From: Pannonibacter tanglangensis
Lineage (GTDB): Bacteria; Pseudomonadota; Alphaproteobacteria; Rhizobiales; Stappiaceae
Length of the DNA: 64,000 nt
Strand: one strand, 5' to 3'
Assembly: GCF_009915685.1 (NCBI RefSeq)
Contig: NZ_JAABLP010000004.1
How positions within the stretch are numbered: the first letter of the stretch is position 1; every line of letters begins with the position of its first letter. Positions 19,544 to 28,782 of the stretch are shown here, piece after piece. Made by a program: the position numbers and the translations under genes. The notes under the pieces are model-generated. The model did no database searches, was not told the DNA's origin, and saw only the letters and a list, made by a program, of their open reading frames with translations.

Positions 19544-20320
19544 ATGGATCTCGGACTGAATGGCAAGCGCGCCCTGGTGCTGGGCGCGAGCCGCGGCCTC
19601 GGCCGCGCCATTGCCGAAGTGCTGGCGCGTGAAGGCGCGCATGTCATCGCCGCCGCCCGCACGGCCTCGGCCATCGACGAATGGGCCGCGGCCCTGCCCG
19701 GCGCGAAGGTCACCGCCCTGCCGCTCGACCTGACCGACCTCGCCGCCATCGACGCGGCGCTCGACAAGCTGCTCGCGGAAGGCGGCGTCGACATCCTCGT
19801 CAACAACATCGGCGGCCCGCCCCCGGGCCCCGCACTCACCACCGACCGCGCGCTCTGGATCGCCCAGTTCGAGGCAATGGCCGCCAACCTCTTCCACCTG
19901 AGCAGCCGGCTGATCCCGGCGATGCAGGCGAAGAAATGGGGCCGCGTCATCACCATTGCCTCGTCGGGCGTCGAACTGCCGATCCCCAATCTGGCGCTGT
20001 CGAACGGCATCCGCTCCGCCGTCGTCGGCTGGTCGAAAACGCTGGCGTCCGAGGTTGCCCGCGACGGCGTCACCGTCAACGTGGTCCTGCCCGGCCGCAT
20101 CCACACCACCCGCATCGACGAACTGGACGCTGCCGCCGCCAGGCGCAGCGGCAAGACCGTCGAGGAAACCGCGAAGGCCTCGGCCGAGTCGATCCCGATG
20201 GGCCGTTACGGCCGCCCGGAGGAATTCGCCGACATGGTCGCCTTCCTCGCCTCGGAACGGGCCGGCTACGTCACCGGCAGCATGATCCGCATCGACGGCG
20301 GCGCCACCCGCAGCCACTGA
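19544..20320 (+). CDS. Short-chain dehydrogenase/reductase, atypical active site
   Basis: A 258-residue SDR with the NAD(P)-binding TGxxxGxG-type motif (GASRGLGRA), the NNIGG motif and the catalytic Ser region (IASSGVELPIPN). The usual YxxxK is replaced by an SNGIR stretch (NLALSNGIRSAVVGW), a variant I recall in a common side branch of the family. It lies 12 bases after the lyase gene and ends the plus-strand operon. NAD(P)-dependent oxidation or reduction of a pathway intermediate is likely, substrate unknown. Confidence 0.75.
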   Translation: MDLGLNGKRALVLGASRGLGRAIAEVLAREGAHVIAAARTASAIDEWAAALPGAKVTALPLDLTDLAAIDAALDKLLAEGGVDILVNNIGGPPPGPALTTDRALWIAQFEAMAANLFHLSSRLIPAMQAKKWGRVITIASSGVELPIPNLALSNGIRSAVVGWSKTLASEVARDGVTVNVVLPGRIHTTRIDELDAAAARRSGKTVEETAKASAESIPMGRYGRPEEFADMVAFLASERAGYVTGSMIRIDGGATRSH

Positions 20321-20358
20321 CAGCTGATCGGTCCAGAAGGCCCTCCCTTGCCGCAGTC

Positions 20359-20493
20359 CCCTCTCCCCCCTTGAGGGGGCAGAGGGGGGCAACCGGCCTC
20401 TCGGATCACAAGAAAGCGGTTCCCTTGCCGCGATGCTGCACACCCCCCTCTGTCTGCTGACGCAGACATCTCCCCCTCAAGGGGGAGAGGGGT
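20359..20493. repeat. Inverted repeat of CCCCTC/GAGGGG type
   Basis: Two arms of similar sequence, around 20359-20390 and 20440-20493, are inverted relative to each other. Each arm is itself palindromic (CTCCCCCTTGAGGGGG or its complement). The intervening 50 bases are non-coding. This resembles a dispersed palindromic element of alphaproteobacteria and could also help stop transcription between the convergent operons. Confidence 0.6.
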
Positions 20494-20587
20494 GCAAGCC
20501 GCATGGCACAGCACAGACCGTGCTCGCCCTCGTCATGTCGGCCAAGGCCTAGTGCCGCACCGAACACTGGAACCCGCTTCGGTCAAA

Positions 20588-20620
20588 GAAAAAAGCCCCG
20601 CCGGTTCGCCCGGCGGGGCC
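20588..20620 (-). terminator. Intrinsic terminator of the second dipeptide-transporter operon
   Basis: A perfect 10-base stem (GCCCCGCCGG, 20595-20604, with its complement 20610-20619) with a five-base loop is followed, on the minus strand, by a run of T (A-run 20588-20594 on the plus strand). It lies just past the stop of the DppF-like gene at 20647. Confidence 0.85.
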
Positions 20621-20646
20621 TTTCGTATTCAGCGATCCGCGACCGG

Positions 20647-21636
20647 TCAGGCCGGCTGCATCTCGAGGGCGAAGCAGGCGGCGCGGCCGATCGGCGTGTC
20701 GCGGTCCTTCGGCGCCTCGACCTTGCAACGGTCCATGGCGACCGGGCAGCGCGGATGGAAGGCGCAGCCGGAGGGCGGGTTGATCGGGTTCGGGATCTCG
20801 CCCTCCACCGGCTTGCGCCGCCGGCCCGACATGGCAAGGTCCGGCACCGCGTCGAGCAGCATCCGCGTGTAGGGATGCTGCGGCTGGCGGAACAGCGACT
20901 TGCCCTCCGACACCTCGACGAGGCGGCCGAGATAGAGCACGCCGATCCGGTTGGCCATGTGGCGGACCACCGACAGGTCGTGGCTGATGAACAGGTAGGT
21001 CAGCCCCAGCTCATCCTGCAGGTCGCGCATCAGGTTGAGGATCTGTGCCTGCACGGACACGTCCAGCGCCGAGGTCGGCTCGTCGCAGACGATGAACTCC
21101 GGCCGCGACGACAGCGCGCGCGCGATGGCGATGCGCTGGCGCTGGCCACCGGAGAACTCGTGCGGATACTTCTCCGCATCCTTCGCAGACAGGCCCACCG
21201 TGTCGAGCAGCTTGCCGACCTGGTTGGCCGCATCCGCCCCGCTCGCCAGGCCGAAGGTATGGATCGGCTCGGCGATGATGTCGCCCACGCGCCAGCGCGG
21301 GTTGAGGCTGGCGAAGGGATCCTGGAAGATCATCTGGAACCGCCGGCGAATGGCGCGCATGTCGGCGCCCGTCGTTCCCGTGACGGGGGTGCCGTCGAAC
21401 AGGATGCGGCCGGAGGACACCGGGATCAGCCCCACCACCATCTTGGCGATGGTGGACTTGCCCGAGCCGGATTCGCCCACGAGCGCAAAGGTCTCGCCCT
21501 TGCGGATCTCGAAGTTCACATCGGCCACGGCGGTCAGGAACTGACGCTCCTCCCGCTCGATGACGCGGTTCAGCCAGGGCTTGGAGACGTCGAAGCGCCG
21601 CCACAGGTTCTCGACGCGGATCAGGGCGTCAGACAT
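20647..21636 (-). CDS. Dipeptide-type ABC ATPase, DppF-like (second importer)
   Basis: A 329-residue ATPase with Walker A (GESGSGKST), signature FSGGQRQR, Walker B (FIVCDEP, with Cys in place of the usual Ala or Leu) and switch His (ISHDL). The C-terminal extension includes GCAFHPRCPVAMDRC. It overlaps the DppD-like gene by eight bases and is followed by a strong terminator, so it is the last gene of this operon. Confidence 0.9.
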   Translation of the reverse strand: MSDALIRVENLWRRFDVSKPWLNRVIEREERQFLTAVADVNFEIRKGETFALVGESGSGKSTIAKMVVGLIPVSSGRILFDGTPVTGTTGADMRAIRRRFQMIFQDPFASLNPRWRVGDIIAEPIHTFGLASGADAANQVGKLLDTVGLSAKDAEKYPHEFSGGQRQRIAIARALSSRPEFIVCDEPTSALDVSVQAQILNLMRDLQDELGLTYLFISHDLSVVRHMANRIGVLYLGRLVEVSEGKSLFRQPQHPYTRMLLDAVPDLAMSGRRRKPVEGEIPNPINPPSGCAFHPRCPVAMDRCKVEAPKDRDTPIGRAACFALEMQPA

Positions 21637-22612
21637 GGCTCATCTCCTTCTTGTACAGCCAGCAGGCCACCTGCCGTCCGCCGGGGCGGTCGATCGGATC
21701 AGGCCGTTCGGTGTGGCAGCGGCCGAACACGTCCGCGCAGCGCGGGTTGAAGGCGCAGCCCTTCGGGATGGCGTTGAGACGCGGCATCGCACCGGGGATC
21801 TGCACCAGCCGGTCGGTTTCCTGCGTCAGGGTCGGGATCGACCCCATCAGGCCGCGGGTGTAGGGGTGCTCGGCGCGGGTGATCACGTCATGCACCGGGC
21901 CGATCTCGGCCAGGCGCCCGGCGTAGAGCACAGCCACCCGGTCGGCCGTCTCGGCGATCACGCCCATGTCGTGGGTGATCAGCATGACGGCTGCCCCGCG
22001 CTCGCTGCACATCTCCTTGATGAGATCGATGATCTGCGCCTGCACCGACACATCCAGCGCCGTTGTCGGCTCGTCGGCGATGACGAGTTCCGGCTCGGCC
22101 GCAAGCGCCAGGGCAATCACCACGCGCTGGCGCATGCCGCCGGAGAAGTGATGCGGATAGTCGTCGATGCGGCGGGACGCGGCCGGAATGCCGACCCGGT
22201 CGAGCAGGGCGATCGCCCGCTGGCGAGCCTCCGCCTTCGACACCGGCATGTGCGTCAGGATGGTCTCCGTCAGCTGCTGCGCGATGGTGTAGAGCGGGTT
22301 GAGGCTGGTCAGCGGATCCTGGAACACCATGCCGATGCGGCGGCCGCGGACCTTGCGCATGCCTTCGGGCGACAGGTTGTCGATGCGCTCGCCCTTCAGG
22401 CGGATCTCGCCGCCGGCCACACGGCCCGGCGGTTCGAGCAGGCCGATGATGGCGGCGCCGGTCAGCGACTTGCCGGCCCCGGATTCACCCACGACGCCGA
22501 GGACTTCGCCGGCGTGGATGTCGAAGGAGACCTTGTTGATGGCGGTCAGGGTGCCGCGACGGGTGGGAAACTCCACGACCAGATCGCGGACGGACAGGAG
22601 AACGTCAGCCAT
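21629..22612 (-). CDS. Dipeptide-type ABC ATPase, DppD-like (second importer)
   Basis: A 327-residue ATPase with Walker A (GESGAGKS), signature FSGGMRQR, Walker B (LVIADEP) and switch His (ITHDM). The C-terminal Cys motif is GCAFNPRCADVFGRC. It begins three bases after the DppC-like stop and pairs with the following ATPase. Confidence 0.9.
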   Translation of the reverse strand: MADVLLSVRDLVVEFPTRRGTLTAINKVSFDIHAGEVLGVVGESGAGKSLTGAAIIGLLEPPGRVAGGEIRLKGERIDNLSPEGMRKVRGRRIGMVFQDPLTSLNPLYTIAQQLTETILTHMPVSKAEARQRAIALLDRVGIPAASRRIDDYPHHFSGGMRQRVVIALALAAEPELVIADEPTTALDVSVQAQIIDLIKEMCSERGAAVMLITHDMGVIAETADRVAVLYAGRLAEIGPVHDVITRAEHPYTRGLMGSIPTLTQETDRLVQIPGAMPRLNAIPKGCAFNPRCADVFGRCHTERPDPIDRPGGRQVACWLYKKEMSHV

Positions 22613-22615
22613 GGC

Positions 22616-23530
22616 TCACCTCAGGCGCGGGTTGAGCGCGTCGCGCAGCCAGTCACCGAGCAGGTTGACCGAGAGCGCCAGCGCCAGGAGGGCAATCGAC
22701 GGGAACAGCAGGATCCACCACTCGCCGGAGAACAGGAAGCCCTGGCCGATGCGGATCAGGGTGCCCAGCGAGGGCTGGGTCGGCGGCACGCCGACGCCGA
22801 GGAAGGACAGGGTCGCCTCGGCAATGATCGCCAGCGCCAGGTGGATGGTCGCGATGACAAGCACCGGTCCCAGCACGTTCGGCAGGATGTGGGAGACCAC
22901 GATGCGGGTCGGATGCACGCCGATGACGCGCGCGGCCTGCACGTATTCCTTGTTCTTCTCCACCATGGTGGAGCCGCGCACGACGCGGGCGAAGGGCACC
23001 CACTCCGACAGGCCGATCGAGACGATCAGCACCCAGATCGCCAGATCCTCGCGCATGTCCTGCGGGATGAAGCCGCGGGCGACACCGAAGATGAGCAGCG
23101 CGATCAGGATCGAGGGGAAGGACATCTGCACGTCGGCAATGCGCATCAGCAGGCTGTCGACCCAGCCGCCGCGCCAGCCGGCGAGGAGACCGAGGCTGAT
23201 GCCGAGGATCATGCCGAACAGCACCGCCGAGAAGCCGACGAACAGCGAGATCCGCGCGCCGTAGAGGATGGCGGACAGGATGTCACGGCCCTGGTTGTCG
23301 GTGCCGAGCAGATAGACATTGCCGGTGAAGGCATTGGGCTCGCCCGGCGGCGTGAAGCCGTCCATCAGGTTCAGGCTGGCCGGATTGAACGGGTCATAGG
23401 GGGCGATCCAGGGGGCAAGGACCGCCGGAATGATGATGGCAAGGGACACGAGCGTTGCCAGGATGGCAACGGGCGAGCGGCGGAAGGAATAGGCAATGTC
23501 GCTATCCCACGCGCGGGCGAAGCTGTTCAT
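22616..23530 (-). CDS. Dipeptide-type ABC permease, DppC-like (second importer)
   Basis: A 304-residue membrane protein with the DppC-type segment LLGTDNQGRDILSAILYGAR and EAA loop (KEYVQAARVIGVHPTRIV). It is the partner of the DppB-like permease at 23659, from which it is separated by 128 bases, an unusually long gap within this operon. Confidence 0.88.
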   Translation of the reverse strand: MNSFARAWDSDIAYSFRRSPVAILATLVSLAIIIPAVLAPWIAPYDPFNPASLNLMDGFTPPGEPNAFTGNVYLLGTDNQGRDILSAILYGARISLFVGFSAVLFGMILGISLGLLAGWRGGWVDSLLMRIADVQMSFPSILIALLIFGVARGFIPQDMREDLAIWVLIVSIGLSEWVPFARVVRGSTMVEKNKEYVQAARVIGVHPTRIVVSHILPNVLGPVLVIATIHLALAIIAEATLSFLGVGVPPTQPSLGTLIRIGQGFLFSGEWWILLFPSIALLALALSVNLLGDWLRDALNPRLR

Positions 23531-23658
23531 CGGTTACCTCCCAACGGGGTGGCCACGGCCGGCTCCAGGCCCGGACGGGACCGGAGCGGGCGGGCATCGC
23601 TGGAAAAAGGGATCTCGGGGGTGGCGTTCGGGCAGCCGTCCATGACGCGGGCCTCGTC

Positions 23659-24642
23659 TCAGTGACGGGCCGACGCGCGGTCGACGCGCAGCCGGGGATC
23701 AACGACGTAGTAGAGCAGGTCCACGATGAGGTTGATCACCACGAAGATGAAGGAGATCAGCAGCAGGTAGGCCGCCATCACCGGAACATCCACGAACTGG
23801 ACCGAGTTGATGAACAGCGCACCGACGCCCGGCCACTGGAACACGGTCTCGGTGACGATCGCGAAGGCGATGATCGAGCCGAGCTGCAGGCCGGCGATGG
23901 TGATCACCGGAACCAGCGTGTTCTTCAGCGCATGGCCGAAGTTGACGGCGCGGTTGGTCAGGCCGCGGGCCCGCGCGAACTTGATGTAGTCCGTGCGCAG
24001 GACTTCAAGCATTTCCGCCCGCACCAGCCGCATGATCAGCGTCATCTGGTAGAGGCCGAGCGTGATCACCGGCAGCACCAGCGAGGCCCGGCCGGACTCG
24101 GTCAGGAAGCCGGACGTCCAGCCCCCAAGGTCCACGGTCTCGCCGCGCCCGAAGCTCGGCAGCCACTGCAGCTCGACGGCGAACACCCAGATGAGGAAGA
24201 CGCCGATGAGGAAGGTCGGGAGGGACACGCCGATCAGCGAGGTCGACATGATGGTTGCGGAGGCGAGGCCGCGGCGGTTGAGCGCGGTGTAGACGCCGAG
24301 CCCGACGCCGGCCGCGAAGGCCACGATCCCCGAGACGAAGGCCAGCTCGAGGGTTGCCGGCAGCCGCGACAGGATCAGCTCCATGACAGGCTGCTGCAGA
24401 CGGTAGGAAATGCCGAAATCGCCCTGCACCGCACGGCCGACAAAGCCGAGGAACTGAACCAGGACTGGATCGTTGAGGCCAAGCTGCTCGCGAAGCGCCT
24501 CGCGGTCGGCGATGGAGGTTTCCTGCCCGACGATCGCGGCAATCGGATCGCCGACGTACCGGAACATGGTGAAGGAAACCAGTGAGACGACGAGCATCAC
24601 GAGAACGGACTGGACCAGCCGCCTCAGAATGAATGCAATCAT
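23659..24642 (-). CDS. Dipeptide-type ABC permease, DppB-like (second importer)
   Basis: A 327-residue membrane permease. The ATG at 24642 gives a standard DppB N-terminus (MIAFILRRLVQSVLVML); an upstream in-frame start would run through the hairpin following the receptor gene and is rejected. The EAA-type loop reads DYIKFARARGLTNR. It forms the channel with the DppC-like protein. Confidence 0.88.
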   Translation of the reverse strand: MIAFILRRLVQSVLVMLVVSLVSFTMFRYVGDPIAAIVGQETSIADREALREQLGLNDPVLVQFLGFVGRAVQGDFGISYRLQQPVMELILSRLPATLELAFVSGIVAFAAGVGLGVYTALNRRGLASATIMSTSLIGVSLPTFLIGVFLIWVFAVELQWLPSFGRGETVDLGGWTSGFLTESGRASLVLPVITLGLYQMTLIMRLVRAEMLEVLRTDYIKFARARGLTNRAVNFGHALKNTLVPVITIAGLQLGSIIAFAIVTETVFQWPGVGALFINSVQFVDVPVMAAYLLLISFIFVVINLIVDLLYYVVDPRLRVDRASARH

Positions 24643-24654
24643 GATGAGTCCCCG

Positions 24655-24694
24655 GAAAAAGCAGCCGGAGCCCCCTTCTTCGTGGGGCTCCGGC
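24655..24694 (-). terminator. Attenuator-like hairpin between receptor and permease genes
   Basis: A perfect 11-base stem (GCCGGAGCCCC, 24664-24674, with 24684-24694) with a nine-base loop is followed on the minus strand by GCTTTTTC. It lies between the receptor stop and the DppB-like start. Partial termination here would give more receptor than membrane components, a common design in ABC operons. Confidence 0.7.
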
Positions 24695-24710
24695 ATCATT
24701 CAGGTCAAGA

Positions 24711-26312
24711 TCACTTGAACTTGACGGTCGTCAGCTTCGGCTGGTTTTCCGGATGGACCTCAATGCTGATGTTGTCACGCGTCGCATAGGCGAGGAGCTG
24801 GTTGTGCACCGGCAGGAGGACGCGGTCCTTCTGCACCTGGTCCCAGATCTTTGCGATGGTGGCGTTGCGGGCATTGGTGTCGATCTCGGTCGCCAGCGAC
24901 TTGATCATCGCATCGACTTCCGGGTTCAGGTACTTGGTCGCGTTCCAGCCGCCACGCGCGCCTTCCGGCGAGTGGATCAGGAAGTCGAACACGTAGGCGC
25001 TGTCGAAGGTCGGGACGCCCCAGCCGAGCATGTAGAAGTCGGTCTCGAACTTCTGGATCAGCGGGAAGTGCAGCGTGCGCGACTGCGACACGAGGTTGGC
25101 CTTGATGCCGATGCGGCCGAGCATGCCGACATAGGCCTGGCAGATGGCCTCGTCGTTCAGGTAGCGGTCGTTCGGGCAGTTCAGGTCAACCGAGAAGCCT
25201 TCCGGATACCCGGCTTCGGCGAGCAGCGCCTTGGCCTTGTCGTAGTCCGGCTTCGGATAGGCGTCGAGTTCCGGCGACCAGCCGTTCACGAAGGGCGGCA
25301 TGGCGACGCCGGCCGGCAGGGACTGGCCACGCATCACGACCTTCATGATCGCGTCGCGGTCCATGGCGAGGTGAAGCGCCTCACGCACCTGCGGCTTCTT
25401 GAAGGGGTTGTCCGGCGTGTTGGCCGAACGCAGCTTGTCCGAACCCTGGTCGTAACCGAAGAAGATCGAACGGTTTTCCGGGCCGGTGGTGACGGCAACG
25501 CCCGCCGTGCTCTGCAGGCGCGAGATGTCCTGCACCGGCACGTCCTGGACGAAGTCCACCTCACCCGACAGCAGGGCGGCGACGCGCGTCGCGGCTTCCT
25601 TGATCGGGGTGTAGACGATTTCGGTCACTTCCGGCTTGGTGTCCCAGTGGCCGTCGAAGTACTGCAGCACGGTGCGCACTTCCGGATCGCGCGACACGAC
25701 CTTGTAGGGGCCGGTGCCGTTGGCGTTGCGGACGGTGTACTTCTCTTCCGCGTTCTTGCGGTCCTGCGGCATCTCGACGCCATGCGTCGCGATCCAGCCC
25801 TTGTCCATGATGAAGAAGTTGGTCAGGTTCTGGACGTAGAGCGGGGACGGGCCGCTCATCTTCACGCGCACGGTGTAGTCGCCGACGGCTTCCGCGCTGA
25901 CGACTTCGGTATGCAGGCCCTTGAAGTCCGAGGTTTCCTTGCGGACGCGCTCGAGCGAGGCAACCACGTCCTCGGCCGTCATCGCGGCGCCGTCGTGGAA
26001 CTTCACGCCCTCACGCAGCTTGAACACCCAGACGGTCGGGTCGAGCGGGTCGATGCTCCACTCGGTGGCCAGACCGGGCTGCAGGCTGCCGTCGTTGGCG
26101 CGGGTGACCAGCGTCTCGTAGATGTGATGCAGCAGGGTCGAGGTGGGGCCTTCGTTGGCCGAATGCGGATCCAGTGTCAGCGCGTCGCCGACACGCGCCC
26201 AGCGCAAGGTCTTGGCCTCAGCCGGCGCAAACGTCAGCGCCAGCGCAGCGCTGGCGAGCAAGGCGGCAGTCGTCCGGCGCAGCAGCGCCGACCGCATCAA
26301 TCCGAAACCCAT
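24711..26312 (-). CDS. Dipeptide/oligopeptide-type ABC substrate-binding protein (second importer)
   Basis: A 533-residue SBP_bac_5 receptor. The ATG at 26312 follows AAGGAG and gives a Sec signal with cleavage near APAEAK. Family landmarks are TEWSIDPLDPTVWVFKLREG and YDKAKALLAEAGYPEGF. It is the first gene of the minus-strand operon and is transcribed from a promoter with an embedded GTATAC site. It shares family but is clearly divergent from the receptor at 9457, so the two importers probably differ in ligand. Confidence 0.9.
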   Translation of the reverse strand: MGFGLMRSALLRRTTAALLASAALALTFAPAEAKTLRWARVGDALTLDPHSANEGPTSTLLHHIYETLVTRANDGSLQPGLATEWSIDPLDPTVWVFKLREGVKFHDGAAMTAEDVVASLERVRKETSDFKGLHTEVVSAEAVGDYTVRVKMSGPSPLYVQNLTNFFIMDKGWIATHGVEMPQDRKNAEEKYTVRNANGTGPYKVVSRDPEVRTVLQYFDGHWDTKPEVTEIVYTPIKEAATRVAALLSGEVDFVQDVPVQDISRLQSTAGVAVTTGPENRSIFFGYDQGSDKLRSANTPDNPFKKPQVREALHLAMDRDAIMKVVMRGQSLPAGVAMPPFVNGWSPELDAYPKPDYDKAKALLAEAGYPEGFSVDLNCPNDRYLNDEAICQAYVGMLGRIGIKANLVSQSRTLHFPLIQKFETDFYMLGWGVPTFDSAYVFDFLIHSPEGARGGWNATKYLNPEVDAMIKSLATEIDTNARNATIAKIWDQVQKDRVLLPVHNQLLAYATRDNISIEVHPENQPKLTTVKFK

Positions 26313-26796
26313 GGAATGCTCCTTCCACTTTTCCTGTTGTTGCTGTCCTCGGGATCAGGCAGCCATATTTTTATTCCCCTTAGCTGACCCAGGAGGAATT
26401 TCCTTCCTCTCTCAGCGGACACTCAACAAAGAGCACCCCCGCCAGAGCCAAACTTAGGTGATATTACTTATCAGGAGGGGAACTTCAAGCTTCAATCAAC
26501 GGAATGGATTGGAGTTCAAGCTGTTGCGCCGCACCCAGGGGGACAGGGGCAGGAGAAGGCTCCGAAAGCGGCGGTCGTCCTCGCTTTCATCTTGATGGAC
26601 GCAGCGTAATTCAGTTTGCACGCCAAGTGTATACCTGTCAAAAATAACAGAGATTTCGCGGGCGCGACCCGCCTCCCCCCGCGCTGGCGGATTGAATTTT
26701 TTCTCGTTTTTTCCCGCAAGCGACGGCTGCGACGGTGATCCGCGTCGCATTCCGGCGCGTTTGTCTGGCGAATCGCCCTCGTTGCGGAGCCTCGCC
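26313..26796. other. Divergent intergenic region with regulated promoter
   Basis: This 484-base stretch separates the second receptor gene (minus) from the histidine-phosphatase gene (plus). It is more A/T-rich than its surroundings around 26330-26480 and 26600-26720. Apart from the promoter at 26613-26641 I see no gene; open frames through it have no ribosome-binding sites. Confidence 0.5.
26613..26641 (-). promoter_or_regulatory. Promoter of the second importer operon with GTATAC operator
   Basis: On the minus strand a consensus -35 box TTGACA (complement of 26636-26641) is followed by GGTATACACTT and, about 17 bases on, a weak -10 box CAAACT. The decamer AGTGTATACC (26626-26635) is identical to part of the operator before the hydantoinase gene (7944-7953). 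This places the second importer in the putative GntR regulon. The transcript would have a leader of about 300 bases. Confidence 0.6.
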
Positions 26797-27390
26797 ATGC
26801 CCCTCTCCCGCCGCGCCATCCTTGCCCTGTCCCTGGCCCCTGCGCTCGCAGCCCTCGCCGGGCCTGGTCCGGCCCCCGTCCGGGCCGCGCCCGCCCATCC
26901 CTGGGTGCCGCAGCTGAAGGACGGAACGGTGGTGGGGCTGCTGCGGCACGCGCTTGCCCCCGGCACCGGGGACCCGGCCGGTTTCCGGCTTGGCGACTGC
27001 AGCACCCAGCGCAACCTCTCGGCTGAAGGGCGCGCCCAGGCCCAGGCCATCGGCGCGGCCCTGCGCGGGCTTGGCCTTGACGGGGCACGGGTCTACTCCA
27101 GCCAGTGGTGCCGCTGCCTCGACACGGCGCGCCTGCTGGCGCTTGGACCGGTGGAGGAACTGCCCGCCCTCAACTCCTTCTTTGCCGAGCGGGACCGGGA
27201 GGGCGAACAGACGCGGGCCCTTGAGGACTGGCTCGCCGGCCAGACGGCGGCGGGGCCACTGATCCTCGTCACCCATCAGGTCAACATCACGGCGCTCACC
27301 GGGATTGTCCCGGCCAGCGGCGAACTTGTCCTCGCCACCCGCCTCAGGACGTCCGCCCCCCGGCTGGTGGCGCGGGCGACCCTGGGCTGA
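26797..27390 (+). CDS. Histidine phosphatase family protein, probably exported
   Basis: A 197-residue protein of the phosphoglycerate-mutase-like phosphatase superfamily. The chosen start gives a Tat-like or Sec signal (MPLSRRAILALSLAPALAAL) ending near VRAAPA. The first catalytic His lies in GLLRHAL, and the second in LVTHQVN; SSQWCRCLDTA matches the conserved helix. It would act in the periplasm. It overlaps the 3' end of the LysR gene by 47 bases, tail to tail. Substrate unknown. Confidence 0.75.
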   Translation: MPLSRRAILALSLAPALAALAGPGPAPVRAAPAHPWVPQLKDGTVVGLLRHALAPGTGDPAGFRLGDCSTQRNLSAEGRAQAQAIGAALRGLGLDGARVYSSQWCRCLDTARLLALGPVEELPALNSFFAERDREGEQTRALEDWLAGQTAAGPLILVTHQVNITALTGIVPASGELVLATRLRTSAPRLVARATLG

Positions 27391-28294
27391 CGGCCGGCGC
27401 ATCGGTGCCCGGGTCGGTCTGGAGCGCTGCGAGGATCCACTGCCGGAAGGCCCGGATCTTCGGGCTGTTGCGCCGTGCGGGCGGGTAGCACAGCCAGTAG
27501 CCGCTGCCGTCGTCGCAGGTCAGGGCAAAGGGCTGGTAAAGCCGCCCCCGCTCGATCTCGTCGCGGTAGAACCACGGCGTCAGGATGGCGACGCCCTGGC
27601 CGGCGGCCGCGGCATTGGCCTCCAGGATCTGGGCCCCCAGCCGGGTCTGCGTCCGGCTGTCGAGATCGGTGCAGGTGACACCGGCCATGGCAAACCATTG
27701 CGGCCACCAGGGGTCGGACGGATCGATGATCTTCAGCTTCAGCAGGTCGGCCGGCTCGCGCACGCCGCCGATGCTGGCGGCCAGGTCCGGATGCAGCATG
27801 GGCGTGAAGCGGGCCGGCAGCAGCAGATGCGCCGTTAGGCCCGGCCACTGCCCCTTGCCCGAGCGGATCGAGATGTCGACGGTGTCCCGGGCGAAGTCGA
27901 CCAGCTGTCCCGATGTCTCCACCCGCACGGCCAGCCTCGGCTGCAACAGCTGGAACGCGCCCAGATGCCGGGCCAGCCACTGGGTGGCAAAGGTCGCCAC
28001 ACAGCTGATCGTCAGGGCACCGTCCGCCTGCGCCCGCACGCCGGCAAAGGCGTCGCGGATCAGGTCGAAGGCCTCATGCACGGCTGGCGCCAGCTGACGG
28101 CCCAGATCCGTCAGCTCCACGTGCCGCGCGGCCCGCCGGAACAGGGGCCCGCCGCTGCGCTCCTCCAGCAGCCTGATCTGATAGCTCACCGCAGCCTGGG
28201 TCATGCCCAGCTCCTCGGCCGCGCGGGTGAAATTGCCGAGCCGGGCAGCGGCGTCAAAGACCCGGAGGGCGGCGAGCGGCGGCAGGTCAGACAT
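27344..28294 (-). CDS. LysR-family transcriptional regulator (GcvA-like)
   Basis: A 316-residue regulator with an N-terminal winged helix (about residues 6-65, LGNFTRAAEELGMTQAAVSYQIRLLE) and a C-terminal periplasmic-binding-like effector domain. The proline-rich tail (about 25 residues) overlaps the phosphatase gene. The upstream side contains only repeats, so its target is not evident; LysR proteins often regulate a divergent neighbour, but the next gene upstream is more than 700 bases away. Confidence 0.85.
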   Translation of the reverse strand: MSDLPPLAALRVFDAAARLGNFTRAAEELGMTQAAVSYQIRLLEERSGGPLFRRAARHVELTDLGRQLAPAVHEAFDLIRDAFAGVRAQADGALTISCVATFATQWLARHLGAFQLLQPRLAVRVETSGQLVDFARDTVDISIRSGKGQWPGLTAHLLLPARFTPMLHPDLAASIGGVREPADLLKLKIIDPSDPWWPQWFAMAGVTCTDLDSRTQTRLGAQILEANAAAAGQGVAILTPWFYRDEIERGRLYQPFALTCDDGSGYWLCYPPARRNSPKIRAFRQWILAALQTDPGTDAPAVSPGSPAPPAGGRTS

Positions 28295-28621
28295 CAGCGC
28301 TCCTTATGCCTTGGCCGGCACGTTTGATTGGTTTCAGGTCCCGATGTCGGACTAGCTTGGCCTTAGACACAGCAACATGAAATGCCCCGCCATGACAAGC
28401 CTCGCTGCATCCTTCTGGAAACGTGGAGTTTTCTCCCTGTTCAGAGCCGTTCCGGAAACACCTGCCCGCAAGCCGGAGATCGCGCCCCACCACGACAGGC
28501 TCCGCGCGATCGATACAAGGAGCTTATCGGTCTCGCTGCAACACGACATCGGCCTGCGCGACGGCCGTCCTGTGCGCAAGGGCTCCTGAAGCCCCACCGC
28601 CATCCCACCATCGCTCCGGGA
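28295..28621. other. Intergenic region upstream of the LysR gene
   Basis: No gene or clear promoter is seen. Part of it (about 28480-28590) looks like degraded repeat sequence similar in composition to the tandem repeats that follow. The LysR promoter should lie near 28300-28380. Confidence 0.35.
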
Positions 28622-28781
28622 GCGGCCGAGAGCTTGCAGACTGGTCATGGAGGTTCGACAATTCTCCGTCATTCCGGACAAGGTGAGCGCCAGCGAACCG
28701 CAGATCCGGAACCCAGCGCATCTGTGCGAGCGCGAGCGAGCCCATTGCCAGACCAGTCCGACACCGCTCGCGCCTGATCCC
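28622..28781. repeat. Dispersed repeat, copy 1 (tandem unit)
   Basis: A 160-base non-coding unit nearly identical to 28783-28942. Its core (28667-28744) starts CCGTCATTCCGGACAAGGTG and recurs at 37718 and 37986. It looks like an intergenic mosaic element, not a gene, although it can be read through in several frames. Confidence 0.85.
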
Positions 28782-28782
28782 G

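Noticed and set aside
17699..20443. Long open frame antisense to the racemase, lyase and SDR genes
   Set aside because: Composition is typical of a GC-driven shadow and the real genes carry motifs.
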